Counted from the first letter of the stretch, positions 1 to 5,366 are shown. The stretch: DNA of 5,366 nucleotides from Elusimicrobiota bacterium (GCA_016207625.1 JACQPF010000382.1:1-5366); one strand, 5' to 3'. Notes: generated by a model not told the origin, from the letters alone. Numbers and translations are program-made.

Positions 1-1
1 G

Positions 2-640
2 ACTCCGTCGGAACTGGACGCCCTGGTGGTGGACGTGGGGCCCGGGCGGTTCACGGGCATCCGCATCGGGGTGTCCGCGGCGAAAACGTTGGGGCAAATC
101 CTCCAGAAGCCGGTGGTGGAAGTGTCCAGCCTGGAGGCCCTCGCCGCGCAGGGGTCCAACTGGCAGACCGGCAAGCCTTTCGTTTGGAAGTTTCCGCACG
201 ACCTCCTGTGCGTGTTGACGGACGCCTTGCGCGAAGACGTCTACATGGCGGTGTGGCGGTTCCATAAGTTGTCGGACCGCAACCGGCGAGGCCTCCCTTC
301 CGGGCGGTCGTACCACACCTTCGGCCATCATTTCAAGCTGGTCCATGCGCCGACGCTTTTCCCGTTCGGACGGTTCTTGACGTTTTTTCAAAGCTGTTTC
401 CAGGAACAGTCGCTCCTGTTCGCGGGTTCCGGCGCGATGCGCTACCGCAAAGAGCTTCATAAGGCGTTCGGGCCCCGGGCCCGATTCTCATCCGACATGG
501 TCGAAGTGGACCCGCGCTGGGTCGCCGCCATGGGGTCGGAGAAGTTCTTCCGGAAAGAAATCAAATCCTTCAATCAAGTGAAACCCCTGTACCTCCGGCC
601 CTCCTATGCCGAGGAGAATGCCTTGAAGGGCAGCCTGTAG
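2..640 (+). CDS. tsaB: TsaB, t6A tRNA-modification subunit (5' end cut off by window edge)
   Basis: TsaB is the non-catalytic, actin-like-fold partner of TsaD. With TsaE they transfer the threonylcarbamoyl group to A37 of ANN-decoding tRNAs in the cytoplasm. The open frame runs in from the window edge; about 212 residues are visible and roughly 60 N-terminal residues are probably missing. A GTG at 26 lies inside the domain and is not the real start, because the upstream codons already read as family sequence (LDALVVDVGPG). The hallmark GPGRFTGIRIG begins at base 38. A TDALREDVYMAVW stretch near bases 219-257 matches the family's 'DARRGEVYAA' strand. The C-terminus VKPLYLRPSYAE is the usual TsaB ending. 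The middle (about bases 260-420) is diverged and rich in aromatic and basic residues. rimI follows after 9 nt in the same frame, the common tsaB-rimI order; tsaD is not in the window. Family assignment is confident. Confidence 0.9.
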   Translation, partial: TPSELDALVVDVGPGRFTGIRIGVSAAKTLGQILQKPVVEVSSLEALAAQGSNWQTGKPFVWKFPHDLLCVLTDALREDVYMAVWRFHKLSDRNRRGLPSGRSYHTFGHHFKLVHAPTLFPFGRFLTFFQSCFQEQSLLFAGSGAMRYRKELHKAFGPRARFSSDMVEVDPRWVAAMGSEKFFRKEIKSFNQVKPLYLRPSYAEENALKGSL

Positions 641-649
641 CACCTCCCG

Positions 650-1078
650 GTGGAAAACATCGTTATCGAGAAAATGGCTCTGGAGGACATCCCCGCGGTG
701 GCCGCCATCGAGCGGGCCTCCGCCTCTTCTCCGTGGAGCGAGGCGCAGTTCTCGGCGGAATTGGAGAAACCCTTCGCGGATTTCTATGTGGCGCGCATGA
801 GCGGGACTGTGGCGGCTTTCGCCGGCGTCTGGCGGGTCGCCGGGGAAGTGCAAGTCGTCAACATCGCCGTGCATCCCTCGTGGCGCCGCCGCGGATTGGG
901 TCGGCGGATGCTGCGCCGGGCCTGCGCGGAGGACTCCAAGCTTTTCACGCTGGAGGTTCGGGAGAGCAACCAGGCCGCCCGCCGATTGTACGAGTCTGAA
1001 GGGTTTCGAGAGACCTCACGCCGCCCGGGTTTCTATGAGGGGAAAGAAGCGGCGGTGTTGATGGAGAAAAACTTGTGA
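650..1078 (+). CDS. rimI: RimI-like GNAT protein N-terminal acetyltransferase
   Basis: RimI acetylates the N-terminal alanine of ribosomal protein S18 using acetyl-CoA, and some homologues act on other N-termini. The 142-residue product has normal RimI length and is a single GNAT domain. The acetyl-CoA pyrophosphate loop is RRRGLG (79-84), preceded by the strand VVNIAVHPSW (69-78). The family signature LEVRESNQAARRLYESEGF spans 101-119. By alignment with E. coli RimI, E102 and Y114 match the catalytic base and acid (E103, Y115). The GTG start at 650 is the first possible start after the in-frame tsaB stop at 638-640, and the N-terminus (IVIEKMALEDIPAVAAIE) is a proper first strand and helix. 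An ATG at residue 9 would remove that strand. No good Shine-Dalgarno precedes the GTG, so translation is probably coupled to tsaB. The stop overlaps the next start by 4 nt. The exact substrate is inferred. Confidence 0.9.
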   Translation: MENIVIEKMALEDIPAVAAIERASASSPWSEAQFSAELEKPFADFYVARMSGTVAAFAGVWRVAGEVQVVNIAVHPSWRRRGLGRRMLRRACAEDSKLFTLEVRESNQAARRLYESEGFRETSRRPGFYEGKEAAVLMEKNL

Positions 1079-3240
1079 AACGCCGTCTCGCTTTCTTCCT
1101 TTCCATAGCGCCCTTCTTTTGCGCGCCGCCTCTTTCCGCCGCGGCGTCCTCCCCGGAAGACTCCTATCACCAATACCTGAAAGGCCTCCTGCACGAACGC
1201 AACGGGCGCTTCAAAGAGGCCCTGGGCGCCTACGAAAAAGCGGCGGACCTGGACCCCCAGTCCCGTTTCGTTCATGAAACTCTCGCTTTCCTGTCTCTGC
1301 GGCTGGAGGAATTGAACCGGGCCTTGGCGGAAGCCGAGACCGTGGTGCGCCTCTCGCCCCGGGATCCGCGCGCCCACATCGTGATGGGACGGATCCGCCT
1401 GGCGCGAAACGAGATCAAGGAATCCACCGAGTCCTTCGACAAGGCCCTGGAATTGGATCCGGCGAGCGACGAGGCGTTGCTCTACGCCGCTCACATCCGC
1501 ATGCAGGACCGGCCGGAAGAGTCCCTCTCTTATTACAAACGGTTCCTTCAGAACAACCCTCAGTCCGTGGAGGCGCGGGCGCGCCTGGCGGAGATCCAGC
1601 ACCGCTTGGGCGACATCGATTCCGCGGAAAAAAGCTGGCGGGACGTCCTCGCGTTGAATCCCTCCGAGTTCTCCGCCCACCTGGCGTTGGCGCATCTCTA
1701 CGAGATCAAGAAAGACACGGCGGCCGCCATCGCCTCGTATGAGACCTGCCGGTTCTTGGATCCTCAAAACGCCGGCATCCTCTCGAGGTTGGGCGATCTG
1801 TACTACCGTTCGGGGGACTCCGCGCAAGCGCAGGAGGCGTTCATGCAGGCCGAACGCCTCGCGCCGGACGACTTGACCATCCAGTTCTGGATGGCGCTCC
1901 TCGCGGAGGAGCGGAGGGATTGGAAAGCGGCCGTGCGCCACATGTCGGAGGTGGCGGCGAAGAGCCGGGAAACCGGCATCCTCCTCCGGCTGGCGTATTA
2001 TTGCAGCCAGAGCGGGGAAGGCGAGCGGTCCGTCAAGACGTTGAAAAAGATCCAAAAAAGAGATCCGGACAACCCGGAGTTCCTTTACTACGTGGGTTTG
2101 GGGTATGAGGACCTCCATAAGCCGCGCACCGCCATCCGCTGGTTTGAGAGGTCCCTGAAAAAAGACGAGGAACGGGCCGACACCCATTTCCACGTCGGCA
2201 CCAATTGGGACCTGCTGGGCAAGTTCGACCGCGCCGAACCCCATTTGCTCCGCGCCGTCCTGTTGAACCCGCAGCACACGGTGGCCCTGAACTACCTGGG
2301 GTACAGCTGGGCGGACCGAGGGATGAACCTCGACAAGGCGTTGGCGTTCATCCAACGGGCCATGCATTTTGAGCCGGACAACGGGGCGTATGTGGATTCC
2401 CTGGGTTGGACGTATTTCAAGCTCGGGCGGTTGACGGAGGCGGAGGCGGCGCTGAGCCGAGCCGTTCATATGCTGGAAGACCCGGTGATCTGGGAACATT
2501 ACGGCGATGTCCTGGAGAAGGCGGGGAAACCCCAGGAGGCCGTGCGGGCTTGGCAGGAAGGATTGGCGCTGGACCCGAAAAGGAAGAGCCTCCTCAAACG
2601 GATCGGATCGAAAGGCGAGCCGAGAGACGTTTTGAAACGCGTCGAGGGGAACCTGCGGCAACTGCAGAGCCTGACGGGGTCCGTGGACGTGGGGTTTCAA
2701 AACGGCTCCCGGCGGGTCCAGGCCCACGGGTTGTTTTATTACCGGAAGCCCCAACAATTCCGCATGGAGTTCCTGGGCCCGTTCTTCATGCCTCAGGTCC
2801 TGCTGGTACAGACACCCTCGGGGATGCACTGGCGGTCTTCGAAAGAGGACGCCTCGGACTGGCCGAAACGCGAGGAATGGCTGCGGCTCCTCGGAGACTT
2901 CCTTTCCGGGGAGCTCCTTCACCGGTTTGACGGCGCCGACGTGCGCGTGAGCCGGGAGGGCGGGGAACTGGTCTACTCCGCGGCGTTCGGCGAGCTGCGC
3001 ATCGACGGAGAAAAGAAAGTCCTGACGCGCGCGACGTGGAAAGACGCGCCGCCGTCGGGGCCCGTCGTCCATTTCCGGTTTGAGGGCTACCGGGACGTGG
3101 AAGGCCTCTCCCTCCCTTCCGAGGTGGATTGCGAAATCCCCAGCGAGGAAGTGAAATTCTCCTTCGACCTGGACCATATGAAAATCAACCGGCCCCTGGA
3201 CGCCTCCCTCTTCCAAGTCCCGCATGCCTCGAGTGAATGA
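1075..3240 (+). CDS. Exported TPR protein fused to a C-terminal LolB/LolA-like domain
   Basis: This 721-residue protein has three parts. Residues 1-24 look like a Sec signal peptide: basic MKRR, a hydrophobic core, then a likely cut near LSAAA-SS. Cys16 lies in it, but PFFC is not a lipobox, so no lipid anchor is predicted. Residues about 30-505 are tandem tetratricopeptide repeats, recognisable by repeated A..(Y/F)..A..LDP units (for example 34-61, 115-129, 487-501). The stretch 406-452 (NYLGYSWADRGMNLDKA, then DSLGWTYFKLGR) matches the TPR protein encoded just upstream of lolB in many proteobacteria. Residues about 515-721 resemble the LolA/LolB lipoprotein-carrier fold: N-terminal helix LKRVEGNLRQLQSL, successive beta strands, and a hydrophobic LGPFFMPQVLLVQ (567-579) where LolB has its protruding loop. 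The likely role is periplasmic handling of lipoproteins or other hydrophobic cargo. The GTG start overlaps the rimI stop (GTGA) and has GGAG at 1063-1066. The TPR part is certain; the LolB-like call rests on pattern and context. Confidence 0.82.
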   Translation: MKRRLAFFLSIAPFFCAPPLSAAASSPEDSYHQYLKGLLHERNGRFKEALGAYEKAADLDPQSRFVHETLAFLSLRLEELNRALAEAETVVRLSPRDPRAHIVMGRIRLARNEIKESTESFDKALELDPASDEALLYAAHIRMQDRPEESLSYYKRFLQNNPQSVEARARLAEIQHRLGDIDSAEKSWRDVLALNPSEFSAHLALAHLYEIKKDTAAAIASYETCRFLDPQNAGILSRLGDLYYRSGDSAQAQEAFMQAERLAPDDLTIQFWMALLAEERRDWKAAVRHMSEVAAKSRETGILLRLAYYCSQSGEGERSVKTLKKIQKRDPDNPEFLYYVGLGYEDLHKPRTAIRWFERSLKKDEERADTHFHVGTNWDLLGKFDRAEPHLLRAVLLNPQHTVALNYLGYSWADRGMNLDKALAFIQRAMHFEPDNGAYVDSLGWTYFKLGRLTEAEAALSRAVHMLEDPVIWEHYGDVLEKAGKPQEAVRAWQEGLALDPKRKSLLKRIGSKGEPRDVLKRVEGNLRQLQSLTGSVDVGFQNGSRRVQAHGLFYYRKPQQFRMEFLGPFFMPQVLLVQTPSGMHWRSSKEDASDWPKREEWLRLLGDFLSGELLHRFDGADVRVSREGGELVYSAAFGELRIDGEKKVLTRATWKDAPPSGPVVHFRFEGYRDVEGLSLPSEVDCEIPSEEVKFSFDLDHMKINRPLDASLFQVPHASSE

Positions 3241-4213
3241 CGTCCGCCTGAGGGCGTGCGCCAAGGTCAACCTCTTCTTGGAGATCCTCGGGCGCAGGCC
3301 CGACGGATACCATGAGCTCTCCACCCTCTTCCAGGAAATCTCCCTGGCCGATGAGCTGACCGTGGAGCGGGACCCGCGCCTGACGGCGGAGGATTACCGG
3401 CTGGCCTGCTCCGACCCCGCGCTTTCCGCCGGCCCCGACAATTTGGTGGCGAAGGCGTTCCGGGCTTTTCAGGCGCGCCCTTCGAAAACGCCCGGGGAGG
3501 GCTATCGCTTCACGCTGAAAAAGCGCATCCCCGTCGGCGCCGGTTTGGGGGGCGGCTCCTCGGACGCCGCGGCCGCCCTGAAAGCGATGTGGCGCCTCGG
3601 GACGGGCCGTCCCCTCTCCGATTTCCCCTGGCGGCGGTTCGTTCCCCTGGCGCGCAGGTTGGGGGCCGACGTCTCCTTCTTCCTTCGAGGCGGGCTATCG
3701 GAGGCCCGGGGGGTCGGCGAGGTCTTGAAGCCGGTCCTCGTGAAACCGGCCCCGGGGCGGCCGGTCCCTCCCGTCTGGATGGTGCTGGTCTTTCCCCGGG
3801 TTTTCGTCCAGACGAAATGGGTTTATCAGCGATTGCGCTTTCCGTTGACAAAGTTTCGTTCAATTCGTACACTAAAAGTGAGTCTTTCTCAGGGACGTCC
3901 GGTTCATGAATGGGCTCCCTTTATTTACAATCGGCTGGAAGACGTGGTCTTGCCGCGGGTCCCCGCGGTTGCTCGCGCAAAAAAGGCCTTGATGCAGGCC
4001 GGCTGCCGCGCCTCGCTGATGTCCGGTTCGGGATCGTCGGTGTTCGGTCTTGTGGATTCATCGCGGATCGGAAAGCGCGTGATGGAGAAACTGCGATCGA
4101 GCGAATGGAACACATGGCTGGTCCGTTCGGTGGATGTTGCGCAACGCGGACTTGCTCCTCAAAGACTGGTCGCGGGCCGTAGTGATGATGGAAGAAATAT
4201 AGACAGCCAATGA
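3224..4213 (+). CDS. ispE: 4-diphosphocytidyl-2-C-methyl-D-erythritol kinase
   Basis: IspE phosphorylates CDP-methylerythritol with ATP in the MEP pathway, which supplies IPP/DMAPP for undecaprenyl carrier lipid and quinones. The 329-residue product carries all GHMP-kinase landmarks. Motif 1 is AKVNLFLEILGRRPDGYHEL (13-32), with K14 matching the active-site lysine. The ATP loop PVGAGLGGGSSDAAAAL spans 103-119. LGADVSFFL (146-154) holds the catalytic D149. Motif 3 is MSGSGSSVFGL (266-276). The YNRLED at 235-240 corresponds to the usual FNDLE. It is somewhat longer than E. coli IspE (283 residues), largely from a C-terminal tail of about 25 residues. The ATG at 3224 lies inside the upstream gene, giving a 17-nt overlap; a GTG at 3233 is an equally possible in-frame start three codons later. 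No clear Shine-Dalgarno is seen, so coupling to the TPR-LolB gene is likely. Bases about 3835-3885 are locally more AT-rich than the rest and contain a promoter-like sequence. Confidence 0.96.
   Translation: MPRVNDVRLRACAKVNLFLEILGRRPDGYHELSTLFQEISLADELTVERDPRLTAEDYRLACSDPALSAGPDNLVAKAFRAFQARPSKTPGEGYRFTLKKRIPVGAGLGGGSSDAAAALKAMWRLGTGRPLSDFPWRRFVPLARRLGADVSFFLRGGLSEARGVGEVLKPVLVKPAPGRPVPPVWMVLVFPRVFVQTKWVYQRLRFPLTKFRSIRTLKVSLSQGRPVHEWAPFIYNRLEDVVLPRVPAVARAKKALMQAGCRASLMSGSGSSVFGLVDSSRIGKRVMEKLRSSEWNTWLVRSVDVAQRGLAPQRLVAGRSDDGRNIDSQ
3845..3873 (+). promoter_or_regulatory. Possible sigma-70 promoter inside ispE
   Basis: A perfect -35 hexamer TTGACA (3845-3850) is followed after exactly 17 nt by TACACT (3868-3873), which keeps T1, A2, A4 and T6 of the -10 consensus. 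It sits in a short AT-richer patch of an otherwise GC-rich gene. A start near 3880 would give a transcript for spoVG with a leader of about 340 nt. The codons (L-T-K-F ... R-T-L-K) also fit the IspE alignment, so the match could be fortuitous. It is a sequence match only. Confidence 0.42.
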
Positions 4214-4218
4214 GGTGA
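4212..4218 (+). promoter_or_regulatory. Strong Shine-Dalgarno for spoVG, overlapping the ispE stop
   Basis: GAGGTGA is a long match to the complement of the 16S rRNA 3' end. It lies 4 nt before the TTG at 4223 and overlaps the ispE stop TGA (4211-4213) by two bases. It is the best ribosome-binding site in the window and decides the TTG start of spoVG. Confidence 0.8.
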
Positions 4219-4222
4219 CCCC

Positions 4223-4531
4223 TTGGAAATTACAGAAGTTCGCGTCACCCTCAGAAATGAGGAGAAACTCAAAGCGTTCGTCACCGTCACCTTCGATAAA
4301 TGCTTTGCGGTGCGCAACATGAAAATCGTGCAGGGTGATAAAGGCCCCATGTTGTGTATGCCTTCCCGCAAGTTGCCGGACGGGACTTTCAAAGACGTGG
4401 CGCATCCGATAAATGCGGAGTTCCGCGCCTATTTGGAGAAACAGATTTTCAACGCCTATGAAGAGGAAATGCAGAAGAATCCCTTGCCCTCTTCGGCGGC
4501 TGTTTCTTCCCAGTCCCCGGCATCTTCCTAA
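4223..4531 (+). CDS. spoVG: SpoVG-family nucleic-acid-binding regulator
   Basis: SpoVG proteins are small DNA/RNA-binding regulators. In Bacillus SpoVG affects septation and sporulation, and in Staphylococcus, Listeria and Borrelia homologues bind nucleic acid and act as global regulators. The product has 102 residues against about 97 in B. subtilis. It opens with the family strand MEITEVRVTLRNEEKLKAFV (1-20). The signature MPSRKLPDGTFKDVAHPIN at 46-64 is nearly identical in the family. A helix with LEKQIFNAYEEE (71-82) follows, and the last about 17 residues are a Ser/Ala/Pro-rich tail. The TTG start is supported by the GAGGTGA site 4 nt upstream and by alignment of Met1 with known SpoVG starts. 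It begins 9 nt after the ispE stop and is the last gene before a probable terminator. The presence of SpoVG does not imply sporulation, and no other sporulation gene is visible. Its regulatory targets here are unknown. Confidence 0.96.
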   Translation: MEITEVRVTLRNEEKLKAFVTVTFDKCFAVRNMKIVQGDKGPMLCMPSRKLPDGTFKDVAHPINAEFRAYLEKQIFNAYEEEMQKNPLPSSAAVSSQSPASS

Positions 4532-4554
4532 CCGTCGGTTGGTGACCTCGATTC

Positions 4555-4594
4555 ACCTGCCGCCCGCTCTCCAGCGGGATGGGTGGGTTTTTTT
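4555..4594 (+). terminator. Probable intrinsic terminator after spoVG
   Basis: A hairpin with core CCCGCT (4563-4568) and AGCGGG (4573-4578) around loop CTCC can be extended outward, with mismatches, by pairing CC and CC on the left with GG and GG on the right. Seven Ts follow at 4588-4594. The perfect core ends about 9 nt before the T tract, so termination depends on the imperfect outer stem. It lies 24 nt after the spoVG stop, where the operon would be expected to end. Confidence 0.65.
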
Positions 4595-4602
4595 GCTATA
4601 AT
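4594..4602 (+). promoter_or_regulatory. Extended -10 promoter for tRNA-Gln/glmU
   Basis: TGCTATAAT is a perfect extended -10 (TG-N-TATAAT). There is no recognisable -35 at the right distance (GC-rich terminator stem is there), as is usual for extended -10 promoters. Transcription would begin near G4607 or A4612, after a GC-containing discriminator (AGCTGC). The TG uses the last T of the preceding terminator. The -10 is also the centre of a small dyad, GCTAT-A-ATAGC (4595-4605). Confidence 0.65.
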
Positions 4603-4616
4603 AGCTGCTTTAAACC

Positions 4617-4667
4617 CGCAGGGTGCGCGATGTCCAGGTGGTTTTCCACCTCGCCCCTGCGATTTTT
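4617..4667 (+). terminator. Bulged hairpin plus T5: attenuator, terminator or small-RNA 3' end
   Basis: CGCAGGG (4617-4623) pairs with CCCTGCG (4655-4661). GCG (4625-4627) pairs with CGC (4652-4654). AGGTGG (4636-4641) pairs with CCACCT (4646-4651) around a TTTT loop. This gives 16 base pairs interrupted only on the 5' side, by one base and by an 8-nt bulge. The right arm is unbroken and is followed by A and five Ts (4663-4667). The shape is that of a Rho-independent terminator about 50-60 nt after the predicted start. It would lie between the promoter and tRNA-Gln, so it could be an attenuator, the end of a small RNA, or a processing structure in the tRNA leader. Confidence 0.5.
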
Positions 4668-4686
4668 GCTGCGATGCGACTGCTGA
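4630..4686 (+). CDS. Possible 18-codon leader ORF before tRNA-Gln
   Basis: ATG at 4630 opens an 18-residue frame, MSRWFSTSPLRFLLRCDC, ending at a TGA (4684-4686) directly abutting the first base of the tRNA. A weak Shine-Dalgarno-like AGGGTG (4620-4625) lies 4 nt upstream. The ORF covers most of the bulged hairpin, so translating ribosomes would change its folding. It has no recognisable homology and is short enough to occur by chance. It is listed because of its position. Confidence 0.15.
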   Translation: MSRWFSTSPLRFLLRCDC

Positions 4687-4758
<72 letters not shown>

Positions 4759-4783
4759 GATTTTACGAGATGACTCGATAACC

Positions 4784-5366
4784 ATGAAGCGATTGAACAC
4801 TCTCATTCTGGCCGCCGGGGAAGGAACGCGGATGAAGTCCGCCTTGCCGAAAGTGCTTCATGAGGCGGCGGGAAAATCTTTGCTCAAACATGTGTTGAGC
4901 GCCGCCGCTCCGCTCAAAGGCCAAACGGGCGTGGTCCTGGGCCGCGGGGCCGATCAAGTGAAAGAGCATTTGTCTCCTCTCCCCGGGATCCGGTTCTTTT
5001 TGCAAGAAAAGCGGCTGGGTTCGGGCCATGCCGTCATGATGGCCGAGCCTTGGCTTCGCCGGCAGGGAGGGGACGTGGTGGTCCTCTGCGGCGACGCGCC
5101 GATGATTCGAACGGAGACCTTGAAGCGCCTGGCGGGCGTGCATGCGAAAGAAGGGAATTCCGCCACTGTCCTCACCGCGCGGGTGCCGCGTCCTTTCGGG
5201 TATGGCCGCATCGTGCGCGGGCCGGACGGGCGCCCCGCCGCCATCGTTGAAGAGAAAGACGCGACGCCGGAACAGCGCTCCATCGACGAGATCAATTCCG
5301 GGATGTACGCCTTCAAGACGCCGGAACTCCTCAAGGCTTTGAAACATGTGCGGCCGAACAACGCCA
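4784..5366 (+). CDS. glmU: GlmU, N-terminal UDP-GlcNAc pyrophosphorylase domain (3' end cut off by window edge)
   Basis: GlmU is the bifunctional enzyme that acetylates glucosamine-1-phosphate and then couples GlcNAc-1-P to UTP, making UDP-GlcNAc for peptidoglycan and LPS in the cytoplasm. The visible 194 residues are the uridylyltransferase (Rossmann-like) domain. The nucleotide-binding LILAAGEGTRMKSALPKVLH spans 7-26. LGSGHAV (78-84) matches the uracil-contact region. GDAPMI (103-108) contains D104, matching the Mg2+ ligand D105 of E. coli. GYGRIVR (139-145), EEKDAT (156-161) and EINSGMY (169-175) follow in the right order. The left-handed beta-helix acetyltransferase domain would lie beyond the window, so bifunctionality is inferred. 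The ATG at 4784 fits the family N-terminus, and an in-frame TAA-free extension is blocked by lack of homologous sequence inside the tRNA. Only a weak Shine-Dalgarno is present (GAGATG near 4767). It is the first protein gene after tRNA-Gln. Confidence 0.95.
   Translation, partial: MKRLNTLILAAGEGTRMKSALPKVLHEAAGKSLLKHVLSAAAPLKGQTGVVLGRGADQVKEHLSPLPGIRFFLQEKRLGSGHAVMMAEPWLRRQGGDVVVLCGDAPMIRTETLKRLAGVHAKEGNSATVLTARVPRPFGYGRIVRGPDGRPAAIVEEKDATPEQRSIDEINSGMYAFKTPELLKALKHVRPNNA

Noticed and set aside
1118..1126. Cys16 of the TPR-LolB protein as a lipoprotein cysteine
   Set aside because: The preceding residues P-F-F do not fit a lipobox, which needs a small residue just before the Cys. An ordinary signal-peptidase I site near LSAAA fits better.
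1165..2590. Repeated motifs in the DNA suggesting a tandem DNA repeat
   Set aside because: The repetition is at protein level (degenerate TPR units of 34 residues). The nucleotide copies are too diverged to be a DNA repeat or a recombination product.
1033..3324. A 763-codon open frame on the - strand, longer than the sense gene it covers
   Set aside because: It lies exactly opposite the TPR-LolB gene, its translation is rich in R, G, P, H and shows no family motif, and it has no promoter or ribosome-binding site. Such frames arise from strong third-position GC bias on the coding strand.
3510..3909. Arg/Pro-rich open frames on both strands within ispE
   Set aside because: They are out-of-frame readings of the GC-rich ispE ATP-binding region, with low-complexity products.
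4532..4686. T-box or other known riboswitch before the tRNA
   Set aside because: There is no T-box sequence, no specifier loop and not enough length. A T-box also acts on amino-acid genes, not in front of a tRNA gene. The hairpin matches no riboswitch I recognise.
4770..4781. A three-codon ORF (ATG ACT CGA TAA) just before the glmU start
   Set aside because: It is too short to judge, has no good ribosome-binding site, and the glmU ATG two bases later fully accounts for the region.
4763..5347. A 194-codon open frame on the - strand at the right end
   Set aside because: It is antisense to glmU, whose catalytic motifs are all present in the + frame. The - strand product has no recognisable domain.

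Overview
The window is GC-rich chromosomal DNA from what looks like a diderm (Gram-negative-type) bacterium. All genes are on the + strand and tightly packed. The evidence for a diderm is a LolA/LolB-like outer-membrane lipoprotein-sorting domain in the large central gene. The window also carries SpoVG, best known from Firmicutes but present in several diderm phyla, and the MEP isoprenoid enzyme IspE. A deep-branching diderm lineage (Elusimicrobiota, Omnitrophota or a deltaproteobacterial group) would fit. The phylum is a guess and cannot be settled from this window.

Layout: (1) bases 2-640, the C-terminal three quarters of tsaB (tRNA t6A synthesis), cut by the window edge. (2) 650-1078, rimI, a GNAT protein N-acetyltransferase. 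(3) 1075-3240, an exported TPR protein fused to a C-terminal LolB/LolA-like domain. (4) 3224-4213, ispE. (5) 4223-4531, spoVG with a TTG start and a strong Shine-Dalgarno. (6) 4532-4686, a dense regulatory gap with a probable intrinsic terminator, a perfect extended -10 promoter starting on the terminator's last T, and a second strong hairpin followed by five Ts; an 18-codon ORF overlaps that hairpin. (7) 4687-4758, tRNA-Gln(UUG). (8) 4784 to the end, the N-terminal uridylyltransferase domain of glmU, cut by the window edge.

The first five genes form one apparent operon, with 4-nt and 17-nt overlaps or gaps of about 9 nt. A promoter-like TTGACA-N17-TACACT inside ispE may add transcription for spoVG. 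The gap before the tRNA looks like an operon boundary where a new transcript carrying tRNA-Gln and glmU begins. Functionally the set joins translation quality (TsaB, RimI, tRNA-Gln) to envelope building: LolB-like sorting, isoprenoid precursors for the undecaprenyl carrier, and UDP-GlcNAc for peptidoglycan and LPS.

The gene order resembles two arrangements I know from elsewhere: the proteobacterial TPR protein-lolB-ispE-tRNA-Gln-prs order and the Firmicutes ispE-spoVG-glmU-prs order. The points most worth a second look are the TPR-LolB fusion and the terminator/promoter/hairpin cassette before the tRNA, which could be a small RNA or an attenuator. I found no CRISPR array, transposon or phage gene.
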